DNA from: Pelagadaptatus aseana
GTDB lineage: Bacteria > Pseudomonadota > Gammaproteobacteria > Pseudomonadales > Cellvibrionaceae
DNA length: 64,000 nt
Direction: 5' to 3'
NCBI GenBank assembly: GCA_040365065.1
Contig: BAABNI010000002.1
Span: forward strand, 62,001-126,000
The position numbers and the translations under genes were made by a program. The notes below the pieces were generated by a model, which was not told the DNA's origin, ran no database searches, and was given only the letters and a program-made list of their open reading frames with translations. Below are positions 46,100 through 53,899 of the stretch, one piece after another. Position 1 is the stretch's first letter. Every line of letters begins with the position of its first letter.

Positions 46100-46816
46100 T
46101 TACTCTACCTCGTACTCGACGGCTTCCATCAACCCGATCACGGGCAACAGCCGAACTTCCAGTTCTGCAAACAGCAGTTCCTGCATGTCGTTTATAAAAT
46201 GCTCAATCCAGGGGCCATCCACCGCCACGGGGTCCCCCCCGGATTCACAATATTCCTGATACAAATGTTCAAATCGCTTACCCAGCAAGCGGGGAATCAC
46301 ACCAAACAACTCCTTGGCGTGAGGCACCAGACTCTCTCCCAGTGCGGCATCAATCGCCGCCAGTTGCGCCATCTCCGCGGACGCCCCGGCCACCTGTGCA
46401 CGAACACCGGACCACAGGGGCAAGATGCGATAATCCATTTCCCGTTGCACCGCTATATAAAAACGCTGAAACGGCTCAACTTCGGGTTTGCCTTCACTGA
46501 ATTTCAATGGCGGCAGTTTGATGCGGCTGGGCTTGTCCTGCGGGTTAAAGGCCTTATCAACAACCTCTTCAATCGCCTCGCGAGCGGCCGTAAAGTCCTG
46601 ACGAATACTCACCAGAACCTGATTATCTTCCCCCGCCTGAAAATCCACATTGCGGTGGGCCTGGGCAATATTGATCGAATCAGACAAACCGATCAGTCGG
46701 CTCATGCGCTCGGCAAAGTTATCGCTGGATAATTCTGCATCGGTCAGTTGCATACTGGTCAAAAAGCGAACCAGAACCGTTCCCGACAGGGCCGCTTTAT
46801 TTGGAGGGGCATTCAT
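46100..46816 (-). CDS. DUF3348-like protein, first gene of motor-like operon
   Basis: A 238-aa soluble protein without signal or membrane helix. It begins NKAALSGTVLVRFLTSMQLT, continues with FAERMSRLIGLSDSINIAQ, and has SRIKLPPLKFSEGKPEVEPF followed by AVQREMDYRILPLWSGVRAQ. This matches what I recall for DUF3348, a family repeatedly found just ahead of DUF802, OmpA and DUF2894 genes in beta- and gammaproteobacteria. Mostly helical and acidic. It ends five bases before the ZorA-like gene, so it is co-transcribed and probably a cytoplasmic component of the same assembly. Function unknown. Confidence 0.68.
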   Translation of the reverse strand: MNAPPNKAALSGTVLVRFLTSMQLTDAELSSDNFAERMSRLIGLSDSINIAQAHRNVDFQAGEDNQVLVSIRQDFTAAREAIEEVVDKAFNPQDKPSRIKLPPLKFSEGKPEVEPFQRFYIAVQREMDYRILPLWSGVRAQVAGASAEMAQLAAIDAALGESLVPHAKELFGVIPRLLGKRFEHLYQEYCESGGDPVAVDGPWIEHFINDMQELLFAELEVRLLPVIGLMEAVEYEVE

Positions 46817-46858
46817 GGCATTCGTATTCCAGCTTCTCTTATTGCACCAGCATCCAGA

Positions 46859-47248
46859 CTATGCCACCTGCAAGTCGGTCAACTTATTTCTGACAGGGTC
46901 ATCCAGCGCTTCAGACTTGCGGGTCTCGGCACTCATATTGACCGCAACGGATTCCAGCGTGGCACAGACCACCCCCTTCTGGCAGAGCGTCTGCCATATC
47001 ACAAACGAACTGCCACCAATTTTCTTTACCCCGGTTTCAATTGAAATCCCGGCTCCGGCAAACACTTCAGCCTGATAATTGATGGTTGCCTGCACAATAG
47101 AAAAAAAGCCCTGAGTTACCGGAAGCATCCGCAGAGATCGAAACAAATCCTGCCGCCGTGCGTCAAACCAGCCATATATCAGCACATTATCCACGTGGCC
47201 CGCATCATTTTCGTCCATCGAGGTCGGCGTATAGTCAAACTTGAGCAT
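46859..47248 (-). CDS. Hotdog-fold thioesterase (4HBT/YbgC-like)
   Basis: A 129-aa protein with the acyl-CoA thioesterase pattern MDENDAGHVDNVLIYGWFDA near residue 11 (catalytic Asp and the hotdog helix) and later ATINYQAEVFAGAGISIETG. It probably hydrolyses an acyl- or aryl-CoA thioester in the cytoplasm. It is 42 bases upstream of the DUF3348-like gene on the same strand and may share its promoter. A functional link to the motor operon is not evident. Confidence 0.78.
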   Translation of the reverse strand: MLKFDYTPTSMDENDAGHVDNVLIYGWFDARRQDLFRSLRMLPVTQGFFSIVQATINYQAEVFAGAGISIETGVKKIGGSSFVIWQTLCQKGVVCATLESVAVNMSAETRKSEALDDPVRNKLTDLQVA

Positions 47249-47579
47249 CTTCTACTTTCTTTTTAAATCCGTATAAAAAGCTGCCCCGGTCACTGTCAAG
47301 CAATCAGGATTGTCATCAAAACTTACAGGATTGTTGCAAACGGGCGAATCAAAACAGCACAGGTGCCGAACGGCCAGATTAAAAAAACATTTAAAATCAG
47401 ACAATTAGAGTTCTGAATCCATCAATGGCCGGCATTATAACAGCCACCAGACGGGCATAGAAGAAGCCCGGGAGTGAGCCCCGGGCGAAAGACAATAAAG
47501 ACATGCAATTGCCGGCTTATCCGCAAAAAATGTTTCTCCCGACCAGACCGAACAATGCAGTCCGGCGGGAGCCGGACAC
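47249..47579. other. 331-base intergenic region with two GC hairpins
   Basis: No gene was seen. It must hold the promoter for the minus-strand thioesterase/motor operon and the 3' end of the Usp transcript. A perfect 7-base palindrome GCCCGGG/CCCGGGC lies at 47466-47486. Near 47531-47575 the minus strand can form GTCCGGC/GCCGGAC, and further on CTCCCG/CGGGAG, ahead of TTTTTTGC. That is a plausible terminator for the Usp gene. No clear promoter consensus could be assigned. Confidence 0.5.
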
Positions 47580-48380
47580 TCAGATCATCAGAATATCGCA
47601 ATCGAGCTTTCCGACAATTTTTTCAACCGTGTTGCCACGCAGGCGCCCTTTGAAACCCTGACGACGCTGACTGGCGATCAACACCAGATCAATGCCCTGC
47701 TCTGTAGCCACATCGCGGATAACATCTTCCGGGTCACCCACCTTGATATGTACCCGATCGGCATCGATACCGGCGGCTTTTGCCAATTGACCGCGATCGG
47801 GAAAGTCCATGGAGTCGGAGTAGGCATTCACCACATGAATCTCTGAGCCAAAGATTTGCGCCGTTCTCTGGGTCATGGCCAGCACCGCGGCATTGCGACT
47901 GTCGTACTGGGGGTCCTGAGACTTGACCGACGCCAGAATTTTACCCCGTGAAGCATCGTCACTGTCGACAGCCAACATGACCGGCACCCGGGTTTTGCGC
48001 AGAAATTTCCAGCGTTCATCGCTGAGCATAGAAGCCCTCAAGGTACCGTAAAACGGCACAAACGCCAGTGTTATGCCGTATTCCTCCACCGCATCCACCA
48101 GACTCTGAGCCCAATCAGAACTCCAGGACACCAGCAAGCGGTTTTTAATGCCCAATTCATCGATGTCCGACTTAAAGGTATGAATCCAGTCAAAATCCCG
48201 GGTAATGGTGGTCTGATGCAACTCTCTTTCAACGTATTCCAGATTGGCCATGACCTGAATAATCACTTCCAGATCAATGGCCTTGCCAGCCTCACTGGTC
48301 AATCGTTTGATGCGCTCCAACCCCGGATGAGTATCCCTGTTTGAGCTTACGACCACCAAAATTTTTTCAGCAACAGTCAC
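47580..48380 (-). CDS. Tandem universal stress protein (UspE-like)
   Basis: Two Usp domains in one chain. The first opens with KILVVVSSNRDTHPGLERIK and ends near residue 140. The second closes with GFKGRLRGNTVEKIVG, the ATP-binding loop of Usp domains, and CDILMI. The GTG start at 48380 is chosen because GGGAG stands seven bases upstream; an ATG 27 bases earlier has no ribosome site. The role is stress survival by family analogy only. Divergent from queE. Confidence 0.85.
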   Translation of the reverse strand: MTVAEKILVVVSSNRDTHPGLERIKRLTSEAGKAIDLEVIIQVMANLEYVERELHQTTITRDFDWIHTFKSDIDELGIKNRLLVSWSSDWAQSLVDAVEEYGITLAFVPFYGTLRASMLSDERWKFLRKTRVPVMLAVDSDDASRGKILASVKSQDPQYDSRNAAVLAMTQRTAQIFGSEIHVVNAYSDSMDFPDRGQLAKAAGIDADRVHIKVGDPEDVIRDVATEQGIDLVLIASQRRQGFKGRLRGNTVEKIVGKLDCDILMI

Positions 48381-48603
48381 CTTATTTCTCCCTATCAATC
48401 CCGCCATTAGTGGCGAATAACCGAAAGTCTGGCACAGACTCCACTGTAAATACGTTGATCAGAGCGCAAACAACGAAAAAATGTCTTTAATTCACCACTG
48501 GGAATATCCGGTGCTCTTGCCAATCGCGATTCTGGCTCAGTTCGAGGTTCTTTCTTGAGGCAAAATTGGATAGAATTTCGCCTTTTTAACGACGCCGATT
48601 TCC

Positions 48604-49254
48604 ATGCGCGACTCTTCACTCAGAATCACCGAAATTTTTTACTCACTGCAGGGTGAGGCCCGCACCTCGGGCCTGCCTACGGTGTTTGTGCGCCTGACCG
48701 GCTGCCCACTGCGCTGTAACTATTGCGATTCGGAATACGCCTTCTTTGGCGGAGACCGCATGGAGCTGGCAGAGATTCTGGCTCAGGTGGCCAGTTATAA
48801 ACCACGCCACGTCTGCGTCACCGGTGGCGAACCGCTGGCACAACCCAACTGCCTGCCATTGCTGGAAACCCTCTGTGATCAGGGCTATGAAGTTTCATTG
48901 GAAACCAGTGGCGCCATCAGCATTGAATCGGTGGATACCCGAGTCAGTCGGGTGGTGGACCTGAAAACCCCGGATTCTGGCGAGAGCAGCCGCAACCTCT
49001 GGGAGAATATTGGTTTTTTGACCCCTAACGATCAGGTCAAGTTCGTTATCTGCAGCCGCGCCGATTACGAATGGGCACGCCTGAAGCTGGATGAATGCGG
49101 ACTGCACGACAAGGTCAACGACGTCTTGTTTTCTCCCTGCGCCGGACGGGTTAACCCCACCGAACTGGCCGACTGGATTGTGGCGGATAATCTGCCTGTA
49201 CGTTTTCAGATGCAGTTACACAAAATCCTTTGGGCTGACGAGCCCGGCCGATAA
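48604..49254 (+). CDS. queE: 7-carboxy-7-deazaguanine synthase QueE
   Basis: Radical-SAM enzyme that contracts 6-carboxytetrahydropterin to CDG in queuosine/preQ0 synthesis. The cluster motif is CPLRCNYC (CX3CX2C) near residue 34. SLQGEARTSGLPTVFVRLTG precedes it, and VTGGEPLAQPNCLPLLE carries the SAM-binding GGE. The length of 216 aa is typical. It is followed by queC after 43 bases. Confidence 0.96.
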   Translation: MRDSSLRITEIFYSLQGEARTSGLPTVFVRLTGCPLRCNYCDSEYAFFGGDRMELAEILAQVASYKPRHVCVTGGEPLAQPNCLPLLETLCDQGYEVSLETSGAISIESVDTRVSRVVDLKTPDSGESSRNLWENIGFLTPNDQVKFVICSRADYEWARLKLDECGLHDKVNDVLFSPCAGRVNPTELADWIVADNLPVRFQMQLHKILWADEPGR

Positions 49255-49297
49255 ACCATCAATCCGCTGTCTACCCTGACAGCAAGCGAGATAATCC

Positions 49298-49978
49298 ATG
49301 AGCAAACCCAAGGCAGTCGTACTGGTATCCGGCGGACTGGACTCCACCACCGTACTGGCCATGGCCCAACAACAGGGCTTTGATTGCTACACCATCAGCT
49401 TTGATTACGGACAGCGCCATCGCGCCGAACTCAATTCGGCCGCCAATATCGCCAAGGTGATGGGGGCACTGTCCCACAAAGTCATCAGCCTCGATCTCCG
49501 AGCGATTGGTGGCTCCGCCCTGACCGATGACTCTCTGGACGTACCTGAAACCGAGACAAAAGAAGGGGATATTCCCATTACCTACGTGCCGGCCCGCAAT
49601 ACCGTCTTTATGTCCATTGCACTGGGCTGGGCCGAGGTACTGGGAGCGCAGGACATCTTTGTCGGTGTCAACGCGGTGGACTATTCCGGCTACCCGGACT
49701 GCCGCCCGGAGTACATCGAAGCGTTCGAAGCCATGGCCAACCTCGCCACCCGCGCCGGTGTTGAGGGCAACAGGCTCACCATTCACGCCCCACTGATGAA
49801 AATGGGCAAGGATGACATTGTGCAATGGGGGACAGCCAATGGCGTCGATTACAGCCTGACCGTGTCGTGCTATCAGGCCAATGACGAAGGACGTGCCTGT
49901 GGCAAATGTGACAGTTGCAGACTGCGTCGCGATGGCTTTATTCAAGCCGGTTTACAGGACCCTACCCGCTACCAATAA
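49298..49978 (+). CDS. queC: 7-cyano-7-deazaguanine synthase QueC
   Basis: ATP-dependent conversion of CDG to preQ0. The PP-loop is VSGGLDSTTVLA near residue 10, with FDYGQRHRAEL after it. The substrate region shows VPARNTVFMSIALGWAE and GVNAVDYSGYPDCRPEYI. The zinc-binding cysteines lie in SCYQANDEGRACGKCDSC. The length of 226 aa is standard. It forms a pair with queE; queD and queF are not in the window. tRNA-Lys(TTT) lies downstream, the order found in Pseudomonas. Confidence 0.97.
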   Translation: MSKPKAVVLVSGGLDSTTVLAMAQQQGFDCYTISFDYGQRHRAELNSAANIAKVMGALSHKVISLDLRAIGGSALTDDSLDVPETETKEGDIPITYVPARNTVFMSIALGWAEVLGAQDIFVGVNAVDYSGYPDCRPEYIEAFEAMANLATRAGVEGNRLTIHAPLMKMGKDDIVQWGTANGVDYSLTVSCYQANDEGRACGKCDSCRLRRDGFIQAGLQDPTRYQ

Positions 49979-50060
49979 GGTCAATTTGGGCAACCCTTAA
50001 ACCAATTACACAAGCCTTATCCAACCCCTGAAAAAAGTGTCATTTATCCTAAAAAAAGGG

Positions 50061-50089
50061 TTGTCTTTTAAAAATAGATCATTAATATA
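50061..50089 (+). promoter_or_regulatory. Possible sigma-70 promoter for tRNA-Lys
   Basis: TTGTCT (50061-50066) and AATATA (50084-50089) are separated by 17 bases and followed by a GC-rich stretch, about 70 bases before the tRNA. It is a reasonable match to a sigma-70 promoter but was found by eye only. Confidence 0.4.
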
Positions 50090-50159
50090 CGCAGCTCCTT
50101 CGGGGCGACAGCCAAACGGCTTTCCACGAAGGCGCAGGCAGCGAAAACTGCAGGCATTT

Positions 50160-50235
50160 GGGTCGTTAGCTCAGTCGGTAGAGCAGTTGGCTTTTAACCA
50201 ATTGGTCACTGGTTCGAATCCAGTACGACCCACCA
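50160..50235 (+). tRNA. tRNA-Lys (anticodon TTT)
   Basis: A 76-base cloverleaf. The acceptor stem GGGTCGT pairs with ACGACCC, the D arm has GCTC/GAGC, and the anticodon stem GTTGG/CCAAT encloses CTTTTAA with anticodon TTT. The T arm is CTGGTTCGAATCCAG, and discriminator A and an encoded CCA end the gene. It lies downstream of queC. An open frame reading through it on the minus strand (GRTGFEPVTNW type) is the usual artefact of tRNA genes. Confidence 0.98.
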
Positions 50236-50240
50236 TATTA

Positions 50241-50277
50241 AACAAAAAAGGCTCGCCATTGGCGGGCCTTTTTTGTT
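50241..50277 (+). terminator. Intrinsic terminator after tRNA-Lys
   Basis: AAAAAAGGCtCGCC pairs with GGCGgGCCTTTTTT around ATT, with one mismatch in the stem, six bases after the tRNA CCA end. Confidence 0.9.
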
Positions 50278-50370
50278 TAACCTTGCGACACACTGATTCG
50301 CTCTTCAAAGTGCGGTTCGACCAATTGTGTCCCAGACACAATTGAGACGCCAACGGCGCCCCGCAGGGGT

Positions 50371-50397
50371 AAAAGCGCCAGAGGCAATGGCGCTTTT
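50371..50397. terminator. Second hairpin with A/T flanks
   Basis: A perfect 10-base stem AAAAGCGCCA/TGGCGCTTTT has a 7-base loop. It can act as a terminator in either direction, although no gene ends just before it. It may be a remnant of a lost neighbour. Confidence 0.6.
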
Positions 50398-50401
50398 ATC
50401 T

Positions 50402-50507
50402 ATCCAGTACGACAACTCGCCGCCACAACCTTCAGATCCTTCGCTACAGCTCAGGATGACAATGAAATATATCCCACGGGCCTTTCTCGTTTAACCTGCG
50501 GAAACAC
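50402..50507 (+). repeat. Decayed duplicate of tRNA-Lys 3' flank, with inserted small repeat
   Basis: ATCCAGTACGAC at 50402-50413 repeats the tRNA 3' arm (50218-50229). The stretch from CGGGCCTTTCTCGTTTAACC (50477 on) repeats the tRNA terminator tail and following bases (50263 on, CGGGCCTTTTTTGTTTAACC), then continues with a similar TGCG...ACAC. Between them lies AGATCCTTCGCTAC...TCAGGATGAC (50433-50460), a small dispersed-repeat type. Together this looks like an old tandem duplication of the tRNA end, partly eroded. Together with the two hairpins it accounts for most of the 373-base gap before the alcohol dehydrogenase. Confidence 0.5.
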
Positions 50508-50608
50508 GGCGACCCTCCAATCCCATCCCCACCCTAAAAATCTAAAGTTCACCAATGCATTATAAAAAGGCAATATAGATCGGTCTGAGTCCCAAAGAGA
50601 TCGCCCCC

Positions 50609-51763
50609 ATGAACGCCTTTCGCTTTACCACCACCAAATCCCTGATTAATGCAGCCGGCAGCCTGCAATCTCTGGCGGAGCAGTGCCAACTGCTGAAAAT
50701 CAAACGGCCGTTAATCGTGACCGATCAGGGCATTGTCAGCGTCAAGTTGCTGGATAAGCTCGAGGCGGCACTGGCAGGCAGCAACCTAGACTATCGCTGC
50801 TACACCGATGTCATCGCCGATCCTCCGGAGCGGATTGTTGAAGAAGCTCTGGCACTGGCACAACAACATCAGGCCGATGGCATTATCGGCTATGGCGGTG
50901 GCAGCTCCATGGACACGGCCAAATTGATCGCCCTGCTGGCCTGTTCCGGAAAAGCTCTGGCCGATGTCTATGGCGTCGACCAGGCCAAAGGCCCGAGACT
51001 GCCTTTGATTTTGATCCCGACTACCGCCGGCACCGGCTCGGAAGTTACCGCCGTAGCCATTGTAACCACCGGAGAAACCACCAAGGCCGGAGTCGTTTCC
51101 CCCATCCTGTTGCCCGACATCGCCCTGCTGGATGCCGAACTGACGTTGGGCTTGCCACCCCATGTGACCGCCGCAACGGGAATCGATGCCATGGTGCACG
51201 CCATTGAGGCCTACACCAGCATCCACAAGAAGAACCCCTACTCGGATATGCTGGCCCGAGAAGCGCTGGCATTGATGTCACAAAATATTGCGACCGCCAC
51301 CCACACTGGAACCAATCTCGAAGCCAGACAAAATATGCTGCTCGGCGCCTGCCTGGCCGGTCAGGCCTTCGCCAATGCCCCGGTTGCCGCTGTTCATGCG
51401 CTGGCCTACCCACTGGGCGGTCACTTCCATATTCCCCACGGCTTGAGTAACTCCCTGGTATTGCCCCATGTGTTGCGCTTTAACGCGACAGTGGCCGCAG
51501 AGCAATACGCCGAACTGTTCGATGTTATTAGGCCCGACAATAAGCTGTTGGACGCCACCAGCAAAGCACTGGCGTTTATCGAGTATTTTGAAAAGCTGAT
51601 AAGTACTTTGGAACTGCCTAAGCGACTGCGCGATGCCGGCGTCACCGAAGCCTCACTGACCACTCTGGCCAGTGACGCCATGCTGCAGCAGCGCTTGCTG
51701 ATCAACAATCCACGCGAAGTCACTGAAGCCGATGCACTGCGCATCTATCAGACGGCTTTTTAA
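50609..51763 (+). CDS. Iron-containing alcohol dehydrogenase
   Basis: Group III, metal-dependent NAD(P) alcohol dehydrogenase of 384 aa. The cofactor loop is GYGGGSSMDTAKLIA near residue 93, with PTTAGTGSEVTAVAI after it. The metal ligands are Asp in LLDAELTLGLP, His in DAMVHAIEAYTS, His in HALAYPLGGHFH and His in IPHGLSNSLVLPH. The substrate is not evident. A thioesterase starts 22 bases downstream on the same strand, so the two may be one unit. Confidence 0.93.
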   Translation: MNAFRFTTTKSLINAAGSLQSLAEQCQLLKIKRPLIVTDQGIVSVKLLDKLEAALAGSNLDYRCYTDVIADPPERIVEEALALAQQHQADGIIGYGGGSSMDTAKLIALLACSGKALADVYGVDQAKGPRLPLILIPTTAGTGSEVTAVAIVTTGETTKAGVVSPILLPDIALLDAELTLGLPPHVTAATGIDAMVHAIEAYTSIHKKNPYSDMLAREALALMSQNIATATHTGTNLEARQNMLLGACLAGQAFANAPVAAVHALAYPLGGHFHIPHGLSNSLVLPHVLRFNATVAAEQYAELFDVIRPDNKLLDATSKALAFIEYFEKLISTLELPKRLRDAGVTEASLTTLASDAMLQQRLLINNPREVTEADALRIYQTAF

Positions 51764-51785
51764 GTTTTACGACCGAGACCCCATC

Positions 51786-52214
51786 ATGACCGACGTATTA
51801 ACCCGCAAAGATTTCAAATTTTTTCTGCCCATCACCACCCGCTGGATGGACAACGACATCTACGGTCACGTGAACAACGTCACCTACTACTCTTACTTTG
51901 ACACCGTCGCCAACACCTACCTGATTGAACAAGGTGGACTGGACATCCACAATGGCGACACCATCGCCTTTGTAGTGAACTCCCAGTGCAATTACCACAG
52001 CGCCGTCACCTACCCGGAAAAACTGGAGGGCGCACTGCGCATCAATCGTCTGGGTAACAGTTCGGTGGAATACGGTATCGGAATTTTCAGACAAGGCGCT
52101 GACGAGGCCTCAGCCAACGGCACCTTTACCCACGTTTTTGTAAAGCGCAGCGATCAACGCCCGACACCCATCCCGGATAAATTGCGCGCAGCTCTGGAAC
52201 AATTACTGGTCTGA
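51786..52214 (+). CDS. Acyl-CoA thioesterase (YbgC/4HBT type)
   Basis: A 142-aa hotdog protein. The start at 51786 (MTDVLTRKDF) is chosen over an upstream frame that overlaps the dehydrogenase. The active-site motif TRWMDNDIYGHVNNVTYYSY is typical of 4-hydroxybenzoyl-CoA-like thioesterases, and HVNN followed by YFDTVANTYL closes the site. It probably acts in the cytoplasm on acyl-CoA. It is likely co-transcribed with the alcohol dehydrogenase. Confidence 0.88.
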   Translation: MTDVLTRKDFKFFLPITTRWMDNDIYGHVNNVTYYSYFDTVANTYLIEQGGLDIHNGDTIAFVVNSQCNYHSAVTYPEKLEGALRINRLGNSSVEYGIGIFRQGADEASANGTFTHVFVKRSDQRPTPIPDKLRAALEQLLV

Positions 52215-52300
52215 TTTAGACAGACTGTTAACCTCAGAACCTGTTGCCCTCAGAAAAATAGCCCCTGAGCAGTTTCAGTCAAACAGAGAAATTCAGTGGC

Positions 52301-52334
52301 CGCAGGATAATGGGTATCGCTTATTATCCCTGCG
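52301..52334. other. Inverted repeat at a convergent gene end
   Basis: CGCAG-GATAAT pairs with ATTATC-CCTGCG with one bulge, overlapping the last codons of the DUF5329-like gene. It may be a transcript-end hairpin; no T tract accompanies it. Confidence 0.35.
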
Positions 52335-52701
52335 AGCGTATTTGTTCAAGTCGTTGCAACAACCAACTGGCACTGCTTACTTCCGGTTGTCCCGGACAAC
52401 GAATCGCATAGGGTTTACCACTCCAGGAGCTCTTGCTGGCCAAGCGCTCAATGAAGGTCTCACTGTCACTGATGTATCGACTGCCACGCTTGAGTTTCAG
52501 GCGCAAATGGTCAGCCGCAGCCTCGGCATCGTGCTCGGAATTATTGCGCACAAACACGCATTGGCTCTGCTCAATGGCTGCGATCAACTGATGAATTTCC
52601 TGACGCTCGCTGTCAGTCAAACTGCACGCCACGGCACTACTGGAAACCGCCAGCAAAACAACGGCGATGGCACCCCATCGCGACCTTGATTGATACATCA
52701 T
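52324..52701 (-). CDS. DUF5329-like exported small protein
   Basis: A 125-aa protein with a signal peptide (about 1-25, SSSAVACS). The mature part matches my recollection of DUF5329: IHQLIAAIEQSQCVFVRNNS, EAAADHLRLKLKR, DSETFIERLASKSSWSGKPY. Three cysteines in the mature chain may form disulfides. No function is known. It overlaps the 3' end of the upstream EEP-family gene by four bases, so the two are translationally linked. Confidence 0.7.
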   Translation of the reverse strand: MMYQSRSRWGAIAVVLLAVSSSAVACSLTDSERQEIHQLIAAIEQSQCVFVRNNSEHDAEAAADHLRLKLKRGSRYISDSETFIERLASKSSWSGKPYAIRCPGQPEVSSASWLLQRLEQIRSQG

Positions 52702-53651
52702 AATTGCTCCTGTGCCGCCAGTGTCGGCGCCACCGGTCCGGTGTTGCCATCTTCCGGCTTTAAGCGCACTCTGGCCACAATAGCCAGATGATCCGACATG
52801 ATCTTGTCACTGTGATGGTAATCCACAAACTCCAGTTCCGGGCTGAGTAAAATCCAGTCCAGACGGCGATCACCATAGGTCACCAGCGATGTTGAATCAG
52901 GCTCAAACGTGTGAACACTGGCCCCCTGCGACAACGTCTTCAACGTCAGCTCTGAACCCAACCAGTCACTGTTGAAATCACCCATCAGAATTCTGGGGTT
53001 GTTGCGATCTTTCAAAGTATCGGTCAACTCCTGAATCTGTTGCTCACGCACACTGCTACGGGAAAAATCCAGATGCACCGAAACCACATCCACATTCACG
53101 GTATCGCCATCAGGCAAAAGCCAGCGCACTTCAGCCAGAGTAAAGCCTTTATCGGGGCTCGGAAAAGCCGAAGAAAATACCGCACCAAAGCTTTCCTTGA
53201 CCGGCAATTTGGATAACACCCCACTGCCATACTGCCCCCAGGGCTGGTCCACATAGTCGCTGCGAATACTGTGGGCATAGCCTGCCGTTGCCGCCAGATA
53301 GTCATTGTGACTGAAGTTGCCACTCCAGGACGACGGGCCGTCAAGTTCCTGCAGGGCCACAAGATCGGCATTGGTTGATTCCAGAAAATTCGAGATTTCA
53401 GAGAGGTTGGAGGTAATTTCTTCACCGGAAAGAAACACCTGACTGAAACTGTCGGCTCGGCCATGGGCCATATTCAGACTCACCAGCGTCAGGCTATCCT
53501 GACCCATTACCGGTTCCTGTTGTGACAAGAAAATCGTGTGTTTGGAGACCAGACGAGCAGATGAGCTGGACACCGAACAACCGACCACCAGCAAGGCAAA
53601 CAACCCGGCCAGAAGCACTCTATTGGTGTATGTAGAAGTCAAACGAAGCAT
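52698..53651 (-). CDS. Endonuclease/exonuclease/phosphatase-family lipoprotein
   Basis: The start at 53651 (MLRLTSTYTNRVLL) exposes a lipoprotein signal ending LLVVGC. The EEP fold is shown by LVSLNMAHGRAD, the metal Glu in LVALQELDGPS, DVVSVHLDF, LMGDFNSDW and the final SDHLAIVARV with the catalytic His. About 317 aa. The class includes phosphodiesterases and nucleases; lipid anchoring suggests an envelope or extracellular substrate. It overlaps the DUF5329-like gene by four bases. Confidence 0.82.
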   Translation of the reverse strand: MLRLTSTYTNRVLLAGLFALLVVGCSVSSSSARLVSKHTIFLSQQEPVMGQDSLTLVSLNMAHGRADSFSQVFLSGEEITSNLSEISNFLESTNADLVALQELDGPSSWSGNFSHNDYLAATAGYAHSIRSDYVDQPWGQYGSGVLSKLPVKESFGAVFSSAFPSPDKGFTLAEVRWLLPDGDTVNVDVVSVHLDFSRSSVREQQIQELTDTLKDRNNPRILMGDFNSDWLGSELTLKTLSQGASVHTFEPDSTSLVTYGDRRLDWILLSPELEFVDYHHSDKIMSDHLAIVARVRLKPEDGNTGPVAPTLAAQEQL

Positions 53652-53899
53652 GGCTATCCTGTTAAAAACCCAGGGCAAGGCTGGTGAACACGCCAAACCC
53701 AACCTCTGTTTGAGTCAGTTTTATACAGCAAGTTCCGGAAAACCCAAAACCGGCCAAGGTCACAACTGAAGCCCATTAACTGGGCCAGCCATTCCTCCAG
53801 GATACAAACCACCAGATAATTCACACAGCCAAAATTTCCTTGCCCTATTATTCTGTTTGTTATGTACCACAACCAACATGACACCACTTGTCAAAGAGT

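Noticed and set aside
42661..46816. Calling the motor operon a Zorya defence system outright
   Set aside because: Only the A/B-like motor parts are similar. ZorC/D/E effectors are missing and the neighbourhood is not a defence island, so the name would overstate the evidence.
50171..50353. Short minus-strand frame with GRTGFEPVTNW across the tRNA
   Set aside because: This is the well-known spurious reading of tRNA genes and their flanks.
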